A stretch of DNA of 58,561 bases, taken from NCBI RefSeq assembly GCF_002975175.1, contig NZ_PCNZ01000027.1:1-58561 (forward strand), given 5' to 3'. The position numbers were made by a program, and so were the translations under genes. The DNA is from Bacillus sp. MYb209. GTDB taxonomy: Bacteria; Bacillota; Bacilli; Bacillales; Bacillaceae_G. The notes beneath the pieces were generated by a model. It was not told where the DNA came from. It saw only the letters and a program-made list of their open reading frames with translations, and ran no database searches. Below, piece after piece: positions 42,715-54,532 of this stretch (the first letter of the stretch is position 1; every line of letters begins with the position of its first letter).

Positions 42715-43155
42715 ATGAAACTTCATGAATTAAAACCTGCAGAAGGTTCTCGTAAAGTACGTAACCGTGTCGGTCGTGGTATCGGTTCTGGTAACGGTAA
42801 AACTGCTGGTAGAGGTCATAAAGGACAAAACGCACGTTCTGGCGGCGGTGTTCGTCTTGGCTTCGAAGGTGGTCAAACTCCACTATTCCGTCGTTTACCA
42901 AAACGCGGCTTCACAAACATTAACCGTAAAGAGTTTACTATTGTAAACTTATCAACGTTAAATCGTTTTGAAGATGGTACAGAAGTAACACCTGAATTAT
43001 TGCTGGAAACTGGCGTTATCAGCAAATTAAACGACGGTGTTAAAATTCTTGCAAGCGGAGCAGTAGAGAAAAAATTAACTGTTAAAGCGCACAAGTTCTC
43101 TTCAAGTGCTAAAGAAGCAATTGAAGCAGCTGGCGGATCAGTTGAGGTGATCTAA
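42715..43155 (+). CDS. rplO: 50S ribosomal protein L15
   Basis: L15 (146 aa) is a late-assembly protein with a Gly/Arg-rich N-terminal tail ([20 protein letters not shown]) that threads between rRNA helices. It ends in an L18e-type domain. Its stop shares one base with the secY start. Confidence 0.97.
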   Translation: MKLHELKPAEGSRKVRNRVGRGIGSGNGKTAGRGHKGQNARSGGGVRLGFEGGQTPLFRRLPKRGFTNINRKEFTIVNLSTLNRFEDGTEVTPELLLETGVISKLNDGVKILASGAVEKKLTVKAHKFSSSAKEAIEAAGGSVEVI

Positions 43156-44456
43156 TGTTTCGTACAATCTCCAACTTTATGCGCGTTGCTGAGATAAGAC
43201 GTAAAATATTATTCACTTTAGCGATGTTAGTCGTATTCAGGATTGGCACTTTTATCCCAGTGCCATTTACAAATGGAGACGTACTGAAAGCACAAGATCA
43301 ATTAAATGCCTTAGGTATCCTAAATACATTTGGCGGTGGCGCCTTGAAAAACTTCTCCATCTTTGCGATGGGAATCATGCCGTATATTACAGCATCCATC
43401 ATCGTGCAATTATTGCAGATGGATGTTGTTCCTAAATTTTCGGAATGGTCGAAGCAAGGCGAAATGGGCCGTCGTAAACTAACGCAATTCACGCGTTACT
43501 TTACAATTGTTCTTGCGTTTATTCAGGGGTTTGGTATGTCAATCGGTTTTAACGGTATGGTAGGTGGGCAATTAATTTTGAATCCAGGTTGGAGCACTTA
43601 TTTATACATTGCTACGGTACTGACTGCTGGTACTGCATTTTTAATGTGGTTAGGTGAACAGATTACAGCTAAAGGTGTAGGCAATGGTATTTCCATTCTT
43701 ATCTTTGGTGGTATTGCCGCAGCGATCCCAAGTGTTATATCTCAAGTGTATCAACAACAGTTTCAAAATATCGGAGATCAATTGTTCATGAGTATCGTTA
43801 AAGTTGCATTGATCTTACTAGCTGTGCTAGCAGTTATTGTTGGTGTTATTTTCATTCAACAGGCTGTTAGAAAGATCCCAATTCAATACGCGAAGCGTGT
43901 AACAGGAGGGAATGGGAATCATGCTGGAGCACAAAACACTCATTTACCACTTAAGGTAAATAGTGCGGGTGTTATTCCAGTCATTTTTGCTGTTTCATTC
44001 TTAATTACGCCTCCAACTATTGCACAGTTCTTCCCGAAACATGATGTGTCGCAGTGGATTATTGCAAACTTTAACTATTCTCACCCAGTGGGAATGATCA
44101 TATATGTTGCGCTCATTGTAGCCTTCACATATTTCTATGCATTTGTTCAGGTTAATCCAGAGCAAATGTCAGAGAATCTAAACAAGCAAGGTGGATATGT
44201 TCCAGGTATTCGTCCGGGTAAGAATACAGAACAATATCTAACAAAAATCTTGTATCGTTTGACCTTTGTAGGATCAATTTTCCTAGCAGCGATTGCAATC
44301 TTACCAGTTATCTTTACGAAATTGGGAAATCTTCCTCCATCTGCACAGATTGGTGGAACGAGTATGTTAATCGTTGTCGGCGTTGCTTTAGAAACAATGA
44401 AGCAGCTAGAAAGCCAATTGGTAAAACGCCATTACAAAGGGTTTATCAAGCAGTGA
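43155..44456 (+). CDS. secY: Protein translocase channel SecY
   Basis: SecY (433 aa) is the ten-span channel of the Sec translocon. Visible segments include the N-terminal RRKILFTLAMLVVFRIGTF, the plug/TM2 region with ITASIIVQLLQMDVVP, GVGNGISILIFGGI, and the cytoplasmic loop PGIRPGKNTEQYL. The ATG overlaps the rplO stop (TAATG), so membrane insertion capacity is coupled to ribosomal protein synthesis. GTTGAGGTGA serves as RBS. Confidence 0.98.
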   Translation: MFRTISNFMRVAEIRRKILFTLAMLVVFRIGTFIPVPFTNGDVLKAQDQLNALGILNTFGGGALKNFSIFAMGIMPYITASIIVQLLQMDVVPKFSEWSKQGEMGRRKLTQFTRYFTIVLAFIQGFGMSIGFNGMVGGQLILNPGWSTYLYIATVLTAGTAFLMWLGEQITAKGVGNGISILIFGGIAAAIPSVISQVYQQQFQNIGDQLFMSIVKVALILLAVLAVIVGVIFIQQAVRKIPIQYAKRVTGGNGNHAGAQNTHLPLKVNSAGVIPVIFAVSFLITPPTIAQFFPKHDVSQWIIANFNYSHPVGMIIYVALIVAFTYFYAFVQVNPEQMSENLNKQGGYVPGIRPGKNTEQYLTKILYRLTFVGSIFLAAIAILPVIFTKLGNLPPSAQIGGTSMLIVVGVALETMKQLESQLVKRHYKGFIKQ

Positions 44457-44462
44457 GTAAGT

Positions 44463-44480
44463 GGGAAGAAGTGTCTTCCC
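44463..44480 (+). other. Small hairpin between secY and adk
   Basis: GGGAAG (44463-44468) pairs with CTTCCC (44475-44480) around a 6-nt loop in the 54-nt spacer. No T-run follows. It may modulate readthrough or mRNA stability at the step from ribosomal to metabolic genes. Confidence 0.5.
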
Positions 44481-44498
44481 TACATGCTCATGTACTGA

Positions 44499-45160
<662 letters not shown>

Positions 45161-45161
<1 letters not shown>

Positions 45162-45907
45162 TGATCATCTGCAAAACTCCTCGCGAGATAGAAATCATGC
45201 GAGAAGCTGGCAGGATCGTTGCTTTAACTCATCAAGAGTTGAAACAACATATTACTCCAGGAATTACAACGAAAGAGCTCGATCAAATAGCGGAAAAGAC
45301 GATTCAAAAATATGGTGCTACGCCATCTTTTAAAGGATACAACGGATTTCCGGGGAGCATATGTGCTTCTGTAAATGAAGAGCTTGTACACGGGATTCCA
45401 GGGAAGCGTAAGCTCGAAGAGGGCGATATCATCAGTATCGATATTGGTGCGAAATACAATGGGTACCATGGAGATTCTGCATGGACGTATCCAGTTGGAA
45501 ACATTTCTGAATCTGTTCAAAAGCTACTTGATGTCACAGAAAAATCGTTGTATCTTGGTCTAGAACAAGTAAAACCAGGCGAAAGATTATCAAATATCTC
45601 GCATGCGGTTCAAACACATGCTGAAGAGAATGGGTTCTCGATCGTTAGGGAGTATGTTGGTCACGGAATCGGGCAAGACTTACATGAGGACCCTCAAATT
45701 CCGCACTATGGTCCACCAAATAGAGGCCCTAGATTAAAGCCGGGAATGGTCATCTGTGTTGAGCCGATGGTGAATCAAGGAAGACGATATGTAAAAACAC
45801 TATCTGATGACTGGACAGTGGTAACGGTAGATGGTAAATGGTGTGCCCATTTTGAGCACACGATTGCTCTTACAGAAGCAGGATACGAAATCCTTACCAC
45901 TTTATAA
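45161..45907 (+). CDS. map: Methionine aminopeptidase, type I
   Basis: MAP (248 aa) removes the N-terminal Met from nascent proteins. The metal ligands are in place: [14 protein letters not shown] (two Asp), the His in [14 protein letters not shown], and Glu residues in CVEPMVN and [12 protein letters not shown]. It is translationally coupled to adk. Confidence 0.97.
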
Positions 45908-45975
45908 GTAGCTGGCTCTCCGGGATTTCAGAGCAGTGTAAAATGTTACTGATTTGAAGAAGGGAGAACTATTGA

Positions 45976-46194
45976 ATGGCTAAAGATGATGTAATTGAAG
46001 TCGAAGGTACCGTTCTTGAAACGTTGCCAAATGCTATGTTCAAAGTAGAATTAGAGAATGGGCATGTCGTATTGGCTCACGTTTCTGGTAAAATCCGTAT
46101 GAACTTCATTCGTATTTTACCAGGAGACAAAGTTACGGTAGAATTATCTCCGTACGATTTAAATCGTGGTCGTATTACGTACCGTTTTAAATAA
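45976..46194 (+). CDS. infA: Translation initiation factor IF-1
   Basis: IF-1 (72 aa) is an S1-type OB-fold that occupies the 30S A site during initiation. It begins [19 protein letters not shown] and ends [15 protein letters not shown]. The 68-nt spacer from map carries a small hairpin (GCTCT at 45915, AGAGC at 45930) but no gene; B. subtilis has a short KOW-domain gene at this position. Confidence 0.98.
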   Translation: MAKDDVIEVEGTVLETLPNAMFKVELENGHVVLAHVSGKIRMNFIRILPGDKVTVELSPYDLNRGRITYRFK

Positions 46195-46199
46195 TATAG

Positions 46200-46343
<144 letters not shown>

Positions 46344-46364
46344 TCAGAAGGAGGTGCATTCAGA

Positions 46365-46730
46365 ATGGCACGTATCGCAGGTGTAGATATTCCTCGTGAC
46401 AAGCGCGTTGTTATTTCTTTAACTTACGTATTCGGCATTGGTCGCACAACTGCTGAAAAAATTCTTACAGAAGCTGGTATTTCTTCGGAAACACGAGTTC
46501 GTGATTTATCGGAAGATGAATTAGGACGTATCCGTGATATCATCGATCGTATTAAAGTTGAGGGAGATCTTCGTCGTGAAGTATCTCTTAACATTAAACG
46601 TCTAATGGAGATCGGTTCTTACCGTGGTCTTCGTCACCGTCGTGGTTTACCAGTTCGTGGTCAAAACTCTAAAAACAATGCTCGTACACGTAAAGGTCCA
46701 CGTCGTACAGTAGCAAATAAAAAGAAATAA
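46365..46730 (+). CDS. rpsM: 30S ribosomal protein S13
   Basis: S13 (121 aa) forms head bridges to the 50S and touches P-site tRNA through its tail. It begins [20 protein letters not shown]; the basic tail has [20 protein letters not shown] followed by [15 protein letters not shown]. Confidence 0.98.
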   Translation: MARIAGVDIPRDKRVVISLTYVFGIGRTTAEKILTEAGISSETRVRDLSEDELGRIRDIIDRIKVEGDLRREVSLNIKRLMEIGSYRGLRHRRGLPVRGQNSKNNARTRKGPRRTVANKKK

Positions 46731-46754
46731 TAAGTAAAGGAGGTTGAACTAACA

Positions 46755-47144
46755 ATGGCACGTAAAACAAACACTCGTAAAAAACGTGTGAAAAAGAATA
46801 TTGAAGCTGGTATAGCTCATATTCGTTCTACTTTCAACAACACAATCGTAACACTTACAGATACTCACGGTAACGCACTTTCTTGGTCTAGTGCTGGTGC
46901 ACTTGGTTTCCGTGGATCTCGTAAATCTACTCCATTCGCTGCGCAAATGGCTGCTGAAGCTGCTTCTAAAGTTGCAATGGAGCATGGTTTAAAAACTTTA
47001 GAGGTTACTGTTAAAGGTCCTGGTGCTGGTCGTGAAGCTGCAATTCGTGCTCTTCAAGCGGCAGGTCTAGAAGTAACAGCAATTAGAGATGTTACTCCAG
47101 TTCCTCATAATGGATGTCGTCCACCAAAACGTCGTCGTGTGTAA
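46755..47144 (+). CDS. rpsK: 30S ribosomal protein S11
   Basis: S11 (129 aa) lies on the 30S platform by the Shine-Dalgarno helix. It has [20 protein letters not shown] and the C-terminal [16 protein letters not shown]. The 180-nt spacer that follows before rpoA contains a strong hairpin. Confidence 0.98.
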   Translation: MARKTNTRKKRVKKNIEAGIAHIRSTFNNTIVTLTDTHGNALSWSSAGALGFRGSRKSTPFAAQMAAEAASKVAMEHGLKTLEVTVKGPGAGREAAIRALQAAGLEVTAIRDVTPVPHNGCRPPKRRRV

Positions 47145-47173
47145 TTTTTCTGTATAGAATTTTCCCTTTTGTC

Positions 47174-47179
47174 TATAAT
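47174..47179 (+). promoter_or_regulatory. Isolated -10-like box before rpoA
   Basis: A perfect TATAAT lies 145 nt before rpoA, but the hexamer 17 bp upstream (TGTATA) is a poor -35. An internal promoter feeding rpoA-rplQ is possible, not established. Confidence 0.3.
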
Positions 47180-47259
47180 GGATATGATGCATTATCGAGA
47201 AATTTCGTACAGAAACATCGCTTGTTGTGCACAATCGGGAACTGCCTAAGGGGGACTTT

Positions 47260-47292
47260 CGGTTAAACAGAGGTTCTTCCTTTGTTTAACCG
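47260..47292 (+). other. Strong hairpin in the rpsK-rpoA spacer
   Basis: CGGTTAAACA (47260-47269) pairs perfectly with TGTTTAACCG (47283-47292), and GAGG with CCTT (one G-U) extends the stem to about 14 bp with a 5-nt loop. GGGTTTCGACG follows, so it is not a canonical terminator. It ends 20 nt before the rpoA RBS. Confidence 0.7.
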
Positions 47293-47324
47293 GGGTTTCG
47301 ACGTTTTGAAGGAGGGTTTAGTTA

Positions 47325-48269
47325 ATGATTGAAATCGAAAAACCGAAAATCGAAACGGTTGAACTTAACGAAGATGCTAAGTATGGCAAATTCGTGATTG
47401 AACCGCTTGAGCGTGGATATGGTACTACTTTGGGTAACTCCTTACGTCGTATTCTTTTATCCTCACTCCCTGGTGCCGCTGTAACTGCTATCCAAATCGA
47501 TGGCGTTTTACACGAATTTTCAACAGTTGAGGGCGTAGTAGAAGACGTTACGACGATGATCTTAAACTTGAAAAAGTTAGCTCTTAAAATCTACTCTGAA
47601 GAAGAGAAGACGTTGGAAATCGATGTACAGGGCGAAGGTATTGTCACAGCTGCTGATATTACTCACGATAGTGATGTTGAAATCTTAAATCCAGATTTAC
47701 ACATTGCGACGTTAGCAAAAAATGCGCATTTCCGCATGCGTTTAACTGCAAAGCGTGGCCGTGGGTATACGCCAGCTGATGCAAATAAAAGCGAAGATCA
47801 ACCAATAGGAGTAATTCCTATTGATTCTATTTATACTCCAGTATCACGTGTGACTTACCAAGTGGAAAAGACACGTGTCGGACAAGTGGCTAATTATGAT
47901 AAGCTTACGCTTGATGTATGGACGGATGGAAGCATCGGGCCAAAAGAAGCTATCTCTTTAGGTGCCAAAATCTTAACTGAGCATTTAAATATCTTTGTTG
48001 GTTTAACTGACGAAGCACAAAATGCTGAGATTATGGTCGAGAAGGAAGAAGATCAAAAAGAAAAAGTTCTAGAGATGACTATTGAAGAACTGGATCTTTC
48101 TGTTCGTTCTTATAATTGCCTAAAACGTGCAGGAATTAATACTGTACAAGAGCTTGCGAACAAAACAGAAGAAGATATGATGAAAGTTCGTAACTTAGGA
48201 CGTAAATCCTTAGAAGAAGTTAAACATAAACTTGAGGAATTAGGTTTAGGTTTACGTAAAGACGACTGA
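47325..48269 (+). CDS. rpoA: RNA polymerase alpha subunit
   Basis: RpoA (314 aa) dimerises to start RNA polymerase assembly. The N-terminal domain has [20 protein letters not shown] and [19 protein letters not shown] linker with KEEDQKEKV leads to the C-terminal domain, which binds UP elements and activators ([34 protein letters not shown]). GAAGGAGGGTTT precedes the ATG. Confidence 0.98.
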   Translation: MIEIEKPKIETVELNEDAKYGKFVIEPLERGYGTTLGNSLRRILLSSLPGAAVTAIQIDGVLHEFSTVEGVVEDVTTMILNLKKLALKIYSEEEKTLEIDVQGEGIVTAADITHDSDVEILNPDLHIATLAKNAHFRMRLTAKRGRGYTPADANKSEDQPIGVIPIDSIYTPVSRVTYQVEKTRVGQVANYDKLTLDVWTDGSIGPKEAISLGAKILTEHLNIFVGLTDEAQNAEIMVEKEEDQKEKVLEMTIEELDLSVRSYNCLKRAGINTVQELANKTEEDMMKVRNLGRKSLEEVKHKLEELGLGLRKDD

Positions 48270-48304
48270 GGATTTAAACCCATCAACAAAGGAGGGAACT
48301 ACGA

Positions 48305-48667
48305 ATGGCATACAGAAAATTAGGCCGTACAAGTGCGCAACGTAAAGCTATGTTACGTGATTTAGCTACTGATTTAATTATCAACGAGCGCATCCAAACG
48401 ACAGAAACTCGTGCAAAAGAACTTCGTTCTGTAGTGGAAAAAATGATCACTTTAGGTAAACGCGGAGATCTTCATGCTCGTCGTCAAGCAGCAGCTTTCA
48501 TCCGTAATGAAGTTGCTAACGCTGAGACTGGTCAAGATGCACTTCAAAAATTATTCGCTGATGTAGCTCCACGCTATGCTGAGCGCCAAGGCGGATACAC
48601 TCGTATTGCAAAAATTGGTCCACGTCGCGGAGACGCAGCACCAATGGTAATTATCGAGTTAGTATAA
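48305..48667 (+). CDS. rplQ: 50S ribosomal protein L17
   Basis: L17 (120 aa) sits near the tunnel exit. It begins [20 protein letters not shown] and has [20 protein letters not shown]. It is the last gene of the alpha operon, and a strong terminator follows. Confidence 0.98.
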
Positions 48668-48675
48668 TGATGATT

Positions 48676-48727
48676 AAAAGGGCAGGACAGTTCTTTTCAA
48701 GTAACTGGTCATGGCCCTTTTTTTTTA
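48676..48727 (+). terminator. Terminator at the end of the S10-spc-alpha block
   Basis: AAAAGGGC (48676-48683) pairs with GCCCTTTT (48714 onward); inside, CAGTT and AACTG form a second stem. Nine or more Ts follow. It closes a run of about 29 genes that starts at the S10 promoter. Confidence 0.92.
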
Positions 48728-48734
48728 AGTATAA

Positions 48735-50460
<1,726 letters not shown>

Positions 50461-50473
<13 letters not shown>

Positions 50474-51255
50474 TTATTGGGAGATATATTCCAGGTCAGT
50501 CACTCATTCATCAACTTGATCCTCGTACGAAGCTGTTGATTGTCTTTTTATATGTATTTGTTGTTTTCTTAGCAAATAATGCGATTTCATATGGATTTTT
50601 ATTTTTATATGCACTCATTGCTTTATTTTTTGCAAAAGTGCCGATTCGTTATGTACTTTCGGGCTTAAAACCAATTTTATGGATTTTTCTTTTTACATTT
50701 TTCCTGCATATTTTTACAAATAAAGAAGGGGAAGTACTATTCCAGCTTGGTTGGTTTTCGATACATGAAAAAGGATTAGAGCAAGGAATCTACATTTCTA
50801 TACGATTTTTCGTTATTATTTTAATGACGACATTATTAACGTTAACAACGACACCAATTGAGATTACAGATGGTTTAGAGACGTTATTAAAGCCGTTGAA
50901 GCGTATGAAAGTTCCTGTTCATGAAATCGCATTAATGATGTCAATTTCTCTTCGATTTATCCCCACATTAATGGATGAAACGAGTAAAATCATGAAAGCG
51001 CAGGCGTCACGTGGTATTGATTTTGCTGGGGGACCGATAAAAGATAGGATGAAAGCTATTATCTCACTACTCGTTCCACTATTTATCAGTGCTTTTAAGC
51101 GTGCAGAGGACTTAGCGATTGCGATGGAAGCTCGTGGATATAAAAGTGGCGAAGGACGTACTAAATTTAGGCAACTACGCTGGAAAATAAGTGATACAGT
51201 AACAATTGTAAGCTTACTTTGTTTAGCTTGTATTTTGGCATGGGTGCGGTCGTAA
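50461..51255 (+). CDS. ecfT: Energy-coupling factor transmembrane protein EcfT
   Basis: EcfT (264 aa) couples the two ATPases to S subunits. Several hydrophobic spans occur in the first ~130 residues and one near the C-terminus. The cytoplasmic coupling helices carry the family motifs: QASRGIDF and [10 protein letters not shown], where the Arg contacts EcfA. No S subunit gene is adjacent, as expected for the shared group II module. The GTCATGAATC overlap with ecfA2 suggests coupling. Confidence 0.95.
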
Positions 51256-51269
51256 TGGAGAGTAGAGAA

Positions 51270-52013
51270 ATGGAAAGAATAAAATGTACAGTTGCATATG
51301 ATGGCATTCATTTTTGTGGTTACCAAATTCAACCACAGCATCGTACTGTTCAACAAGAAATAGAGAAAGCATTGCAGAAGTTGCATAAAGGAGAACTTGT
51401 TCGTGTGCAGGCATCAGGCAGAACGGATTCTACCGTTCACGCCAAAGGACAAGTGATACACTTTGATACACCTTTGTCTCTTGAAGAGTGGCAATGGAGT
51501 AATGCTTTAAATACAATGTTGCCGGATGATATTGTTATCAGGCAGGTAGAGAAGAAAACAGAAGAATTTCATGCACGTTACGGTGTCGAGAAAAAAGAAT
51601 ATCGCTATCGTGTATTATTATCAAAGACTGCGGATGTATTCCGTAGAAATTACGTATATCAATATCCATATCCGCTCGAAATAAACTCTATAAGAAAAGC
51701 GATTCCTTATTTTATTGGAACGCATGACTTTACTTCTTTTTGTTCGGCAAAAACTGACAAAAAAGACAAAGTGCGAACAATTTATGAAATCGAATTAATT
51801 GAGCAAGACGATGAATTAATTTTTCGCTTTGTAGGTAATGGATTTTTATATAATATGGTCAGAATTATTGTTGGCACGTTACTTAGCGTAGGCCAAGGAA
51901 AGCTTGATCCTGATAGCATTCCAGAGATTTTAGCGAAACAAAATCGCCAGTTTGCTGGAAAGATGGCTCCAGGTCATGGACTTTACTTATGGCAGGTAAA
52001 CTATAACAACTAA
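51270..52013 (+). CDS. truA: tRNA pseudouridine synthase A (TruA)
   Basis: TruA makes pseudouridine at positions 38-40 of tRNA anticodon stems. The 247-aa protein has the catalytic Asp in [14 protein letters not shown] (~48-61), KKEYRYR, and [16 protein letters not shown] near the C-terminus. The ATG at 51270 has GGAGAG 7 nt before it; an alternative ATG at 51255 overlaps the ecfT stop (TAATG) and would add five residues. Gene order ecfT-truA-rplM-rpsI matches other bacilli. Confidence 0.95.
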   Translation: MERIKCTVAYDGIHFCGYQIQPQHRTVQQEIEKALQKLHKGELVRVQASGRTDSTVHAKGQVIHFDTPLSLEEWQWSNALNTMLPDDIVIRQVEKKTEEFHARYGVEKKEYRYRVLLSKTADVFRRNYVYQYPYPLEINSIRKAIPYFIGTHDFTSFCSAKTDKKDKVRTIYEIELIEQDDELIFRFVGNGFLYNMVRIIVGTLLSVGQGKLDPDSIPEILAKQNRQFAGKMAPGHGLYLWQVNYNN

Positions 52014-52031
52014 TCCTGGTGTAACATTTGC

Positions 52032-52060
52032 TTGACATTAGAAACTCAAAAGTATATCAT
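52032..52060 (+). promoter_or_regulatory. SigA promoter of rplM-rpsI
   Basis: TTGACA (52032-52037), a 17-bp spacer and TATCAT (52055-52060). The predicted start (~52067) includes the whole L13 leader. Confidence 0.82.
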
Positions 52061-52080
52061 AACATATGGTATTGTTTCTA

Positions 52081-52115
52081 AAACCACGATTAGCCCCGGA
52101 AGGAAATCGTGTTTA
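52081..52115 (+). ncRNA. L13 ribosomal-protein leader
   Basis: CCACGATT (52083-52090) and AATCGTG (52104-52110) enclose AGCCCCGGAAGGA, the compact hairpin that matches the L13 leader of Firmicutes as I remember it. It probably lets L13 repress its own operon. Boundaries are approximate. Confidence 0.8.
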
Positions 52116-52165
52116 AGATAAACAATAGATTTTTTCTATGGAAAAGATAACGAGGAGGGAAACAC

Positions 52166-52603
52166 ATGCGTACGACTTTTATGGCAAAAGCTAACGAAGT
52201 TGAGCGTAAATGGTATGTGGTTGATGCTGAAGGTCAAACTTTAGGTCGCCTGTCTACTGAAGTAGCATCCATTTTACGTGGTAAAAACAAACCTACATTT
52301 ACACCACACGTTGACACGGGTGATCATGTAATTATTATTAACGCTGAGAAAATTCATTTAACAGGTAATAAATTAAACGATAAAATTTACTACCGTCACA
52401 CTAACCACCCAGGTGGGCTTAAGCAAAGAACAGCTCTAGAAATGCGTACAAACTACCCTGTACAAATGTTAGAGCTTGCAATTAAAGGCATGCTTCCAAA
52501 AGGACGTTTAGGACGTCAAGTGTCTAAGAAATTAAACGTGTATGCTGGAGCAGAGCATCCACACCAAGCACAAAAACCAGAAGTTTACGAACTTCGCGGA
52601 TAA
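52166..52603 (+). CDS. rplM: 50S ribosomal protein L13
   Basis: L13 (145 aa) is an early assembly protein. It begins [20 protein letters not shown] and has [17 protein letters not shown] and [29 protein letters not shown] precedes the ATG. It sits behind the L13 leader and 21 nt before rpsI. Confidence 0.98.
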   Translation: MRTTFMAKANEVERKWYVVDAEGQTLGRLSTEVASILRGKNKPTFTPHVDTGDHVIIINAEKIHLTGNKLNDKIYYRHTNHPGGLKQRTALEMRTNYPVQMLELAIKGMLPKGRLGRQVSKKLNVYAGAEHPHQAQKPEVYELRG

Positions 52604-52624
52604 TTAATTAAAGGAGGGCTTACT

Positions 52625-53017
52625 TTGGCACAGGTTCAATACTATGGCACTGGACGTCGTAAGAGTTCAGTAGCGCGCGTACGCCTAGTTCCAGGCGAAG
52701 GACGCGTTATCATTAACGGTCGTGATTTTGAAAACTATATCCCATTTGCTGCATTACGTGAAGTAGTGAAACAACCTCTAGTTGCAACAGAAACTTTAGG
52801 TAACTACAATGTACTTGTAAACGTAAATGGTGGTGGATACACTGGTCAAGCTGGTGCTATTCGTCACGGTATTTCTCGCGCTTTATTAAAAGCTGATCCA
52901 GAATACCGTCTAACATTAAAACGTGCAGGTCTATTAACTCGTGACGCACGTATGAAAGAGCGTAAAAAATACGGTCTTAAAGGCGCACGTCGTGCACCTC
53001 AGTTCTCAAAACGTTAA
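52625..53017 (+). CDS. rpsI: 30S ribosomal protein S9
   Basis: S9 (130 aa) reaches the P-site tRNA anticodon with its C-terminal tail ([11 protein letters not shown]). It begins [20 protein letters not shown]. The start codon is TTG after AAAGGAGGGCTT. A strong terminator follows. Confidence 0.98.
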   Translation: MAQVQYYGTGRRKSSVARVRLVPGEGRVIINGRDFENYIPFAALREVVKQPLVATETLGNYNVLVNVNGGGYTGQAGAIRHGISRALLKADPEYRLTLKRAGLLTRDARMKERKKYGLKGARRAPQFSKR

Positions 53018-53032
53018 TTTTTGCGAACTTCA

Positions 53033-53063
53033 AACCCCAACCATTTTGGTTGGGGTTTTTTTA
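53033..53063 (+). terminator. Terminator after rpsI
   Basis: AACCCCAACC (53033-53042) pairs perfectly with GGTTGGGGTT (53047-53056) over a 4-nt loop; seven Ts follow. Confidence 0.96.
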
Positions 53064-53148
53064 TGTTTAATTCTTCTTTTGTAATTTTTGTAGCTTGGAA
53101 TATTTTAGTGCTACGGTCCTGCGTATGCTTCTTCTTTAGAAGTTTAGA

Positions 53149-53162
53149 CTAATACGTATTAG
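53149..53162. repeat. 14-bp palindrome abutting the ybaK RBS
   Basis: CTAATACGTATTAG is perfectly palindromic and directly precedes GGAGG of the ybaK RBS. A smaller palindrome, CTTCT-TT-AGAAG (53131-53142), lies 6 nt upstream. No clear SigA promoter is seen here. An operator function is possible. Confidence 0.5.
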
Positions 53163-53179
53163 GGAGGTTTATAAGTACT

Positions 53180-53608
53180 ATGAATGTCATTGTCAGCTTA
53201 CAAGAAAAACAAAAAGAAAAGCAGTTAAAATATGAGCGGAAGATGCTGCGAGAATTATCATTAAAAACATTGCGTTCAAATATTCGTGATGCCTTTCAGA
53301 TGCAAGAACTTCATCGTCAGTATGAAGATTATTGTATTGAATTAGGGATAGAATCTTATTTATTAGGAGCGAGATACAGTAAATTTGGTTATCATGGTGA
53401 ATCATTCTTTGATGTGAAATATAGGGCTTTAGAAGAAGAACAACAATTAACTGAAACGTTATTTCAATTTTTAACGAGTATGACTATACGTGAAATTAAG
53501 TTGCAAGACGAGGAATTGCTTTTTGAATCTTGCCAGCAGTTTATCGGCTTGTGGTGGCAGGAAGGGTATGAAAAAGGCGAAAGAAGATATCGATTAAAGC
53601 TACACTAA
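53180..53608 (+). CDS. ybaK: YbaK-like protein (DUF2521), function unknown
   Basis: The 142-aa protein is soluble and rich in charged and aromatic residues, with a Gln/Lys-rich N-terminal helix (SLQEKQKEKQLKYERKM) and a C-terminal QQFIGLWWQEGYEKGERRYR. I see no signal peptide, membrane span or catalytic motif. The name rests on its position between rpsI and cwlD, where B. subtilis has ybaK. AGGGAGGTTT lies 12 nt before the ATG. Confidence 0.8.
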   Translation: MNVIVSLQEKQKEKQLKYERKMLRELSLKTLRSNIRDAFQMQELHRQYEDYCIELGIESYLLGARYSKFGYHGESFFDVKYRALEEEQQLTETLFQFLTSMTIREIKLQDEELLFESCQQFIGLWWQEGYEKGERRYRLKLH

Positions 53609-53613
53609 GACAA

Positions 53614-53641
53614 GCATAAACTTTCCTCTTGTCCCATATAA
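53614..53641 (+). promoter_or_regulatory. Candidate SigG-type promoter of cwlD
   Basis: GCATA (53614-53618) and CATATAA (53635-53641), 16 nt apart, resemble the forespore SigG pattern (GHATR and CATNHTA). In B. subtilis cwlD is transcribed in sporulation. Spacing is slightly short, so this is tentative. Confidence 0.35.
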
Positions 53642-53674
53642 GTAATTAGAGGGACTAGCTGGAGGAGGAAAGGT

Positions 53675-54388
53675 ATGAAGAGAATTCGAATTATCTCTTT
53701 TGCGCTCGCTGCGGTTGTTTTGTTTTTTTTAGTTAAACAAGAATTTCAAATTACAAAATCGTGGCGAGCTTGGAATTTACCCTTATCAGGGAAAGTGATT
53801 GTACTAGATGCTGGGCATGGTGGGCCAGACGGAGGGGCTGTTGGTGGAAAGGATATTGTAGAAAAAGATATTACGCTTGAGATTACAAAAAAGGTACAAG
53901 ATTATTTACAAGAACAAGGTGCTTTAGTTATTTTAACGCGTGAAGGAGATTATGATTTAGCTAATAAAGATACAAAGTCATATAGTAGACGTAAAGCAGA
54001 GGATTTAAAAAGGCGTGTTGAGATCATTAATAAGCCTGATGTAGACTTTTTTGCGAGTATTCATTTAAATGCCCTAACTAGTAGCGGATCCAAGGGGGCA
54101 CAAACGTTCTACTATCGTTCTTCGATTGAAAATGAACGGGCTGCGAAATTTATACAAGCTGAATTGAGAACAAGCTTAGAAAATACGAATCGTTCTGCTA
54201 AAACAATTCCTCACGTGTATTTATTGAAGTATGCCAAAACACCAGGTGCTTTAATTGAGGCAGGCTTTTTATCAAATGTGAATGAAAGATATATGTTAAA
54301 TTCGGAGAAATACCAACAAAAAGTAGCGGCTGCAATATATCGTGGTATATTACGTTATTTTACGGAAAAAGGAAATCCTCCAGAATAA
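53675..54388 (+). CDS. cwlD: N-acetylmuramoyl-L-alanine amidase CwlD
   Basis: CwlD strips stem peptides from spore cortex so that PdaA can form muramic-delta-lactam, the mark read by germination lytic enzymes. The 237-aa protein has a signal-anchor helix (~5-21) and an amidase_3 domain: VLDAGHGGPDGGAVG with the first zinc His and a Glu further on (KDIVEKDIT), FASIHLNALT, and the catalytic Glu in LIEAGFLSN. GGAGGAGGAAAGG precedes the ATG. Confidence 0.95.
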   Translation: MKRIRIISFALAAVVLFFLVKQEFQITKSWRAWNLPLSGKVIVLDAGHGGPDGGAVGGKDIVEKDITLEITKKVQDYLQEQGALVILTREGDYDLANKDTKSYSRRKAEDLKRRVEIINKPDVDFFASIHLNALTSSGSKGAQTFYYRSSIENERAAKFIQAELRTSLENTNRSAKTIPHVYLLKYAKTPGALIEAGFLSNVNERYMLNSEKYQQKVAAAIYRGILRYFTEKGNPPE

Positions 54389-54400
54389 GGAGGATTTTTT
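54374..54400 (+). terminator. Terminator overlapping the end of cwlD
   Basis: AATCCTCC (54374-54381) pairs with GGAGGATT (54389-54396), followed by TTTTTTC. The left arm lies inside the last codons of cwlD. Confidence 0.88.
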
Positions 54401-54532
54401 CGAGTTTCTCTCGTTAACGAAGTTTTCCGAAAATATGTTATACTGGAAATGTAAACGCATTTATTTCAAAAATAAAGAGAGAAAAATTTAATTAACATTA
54501 CGTTATTTTTCATACAGGGGGCTGGGCTAATT

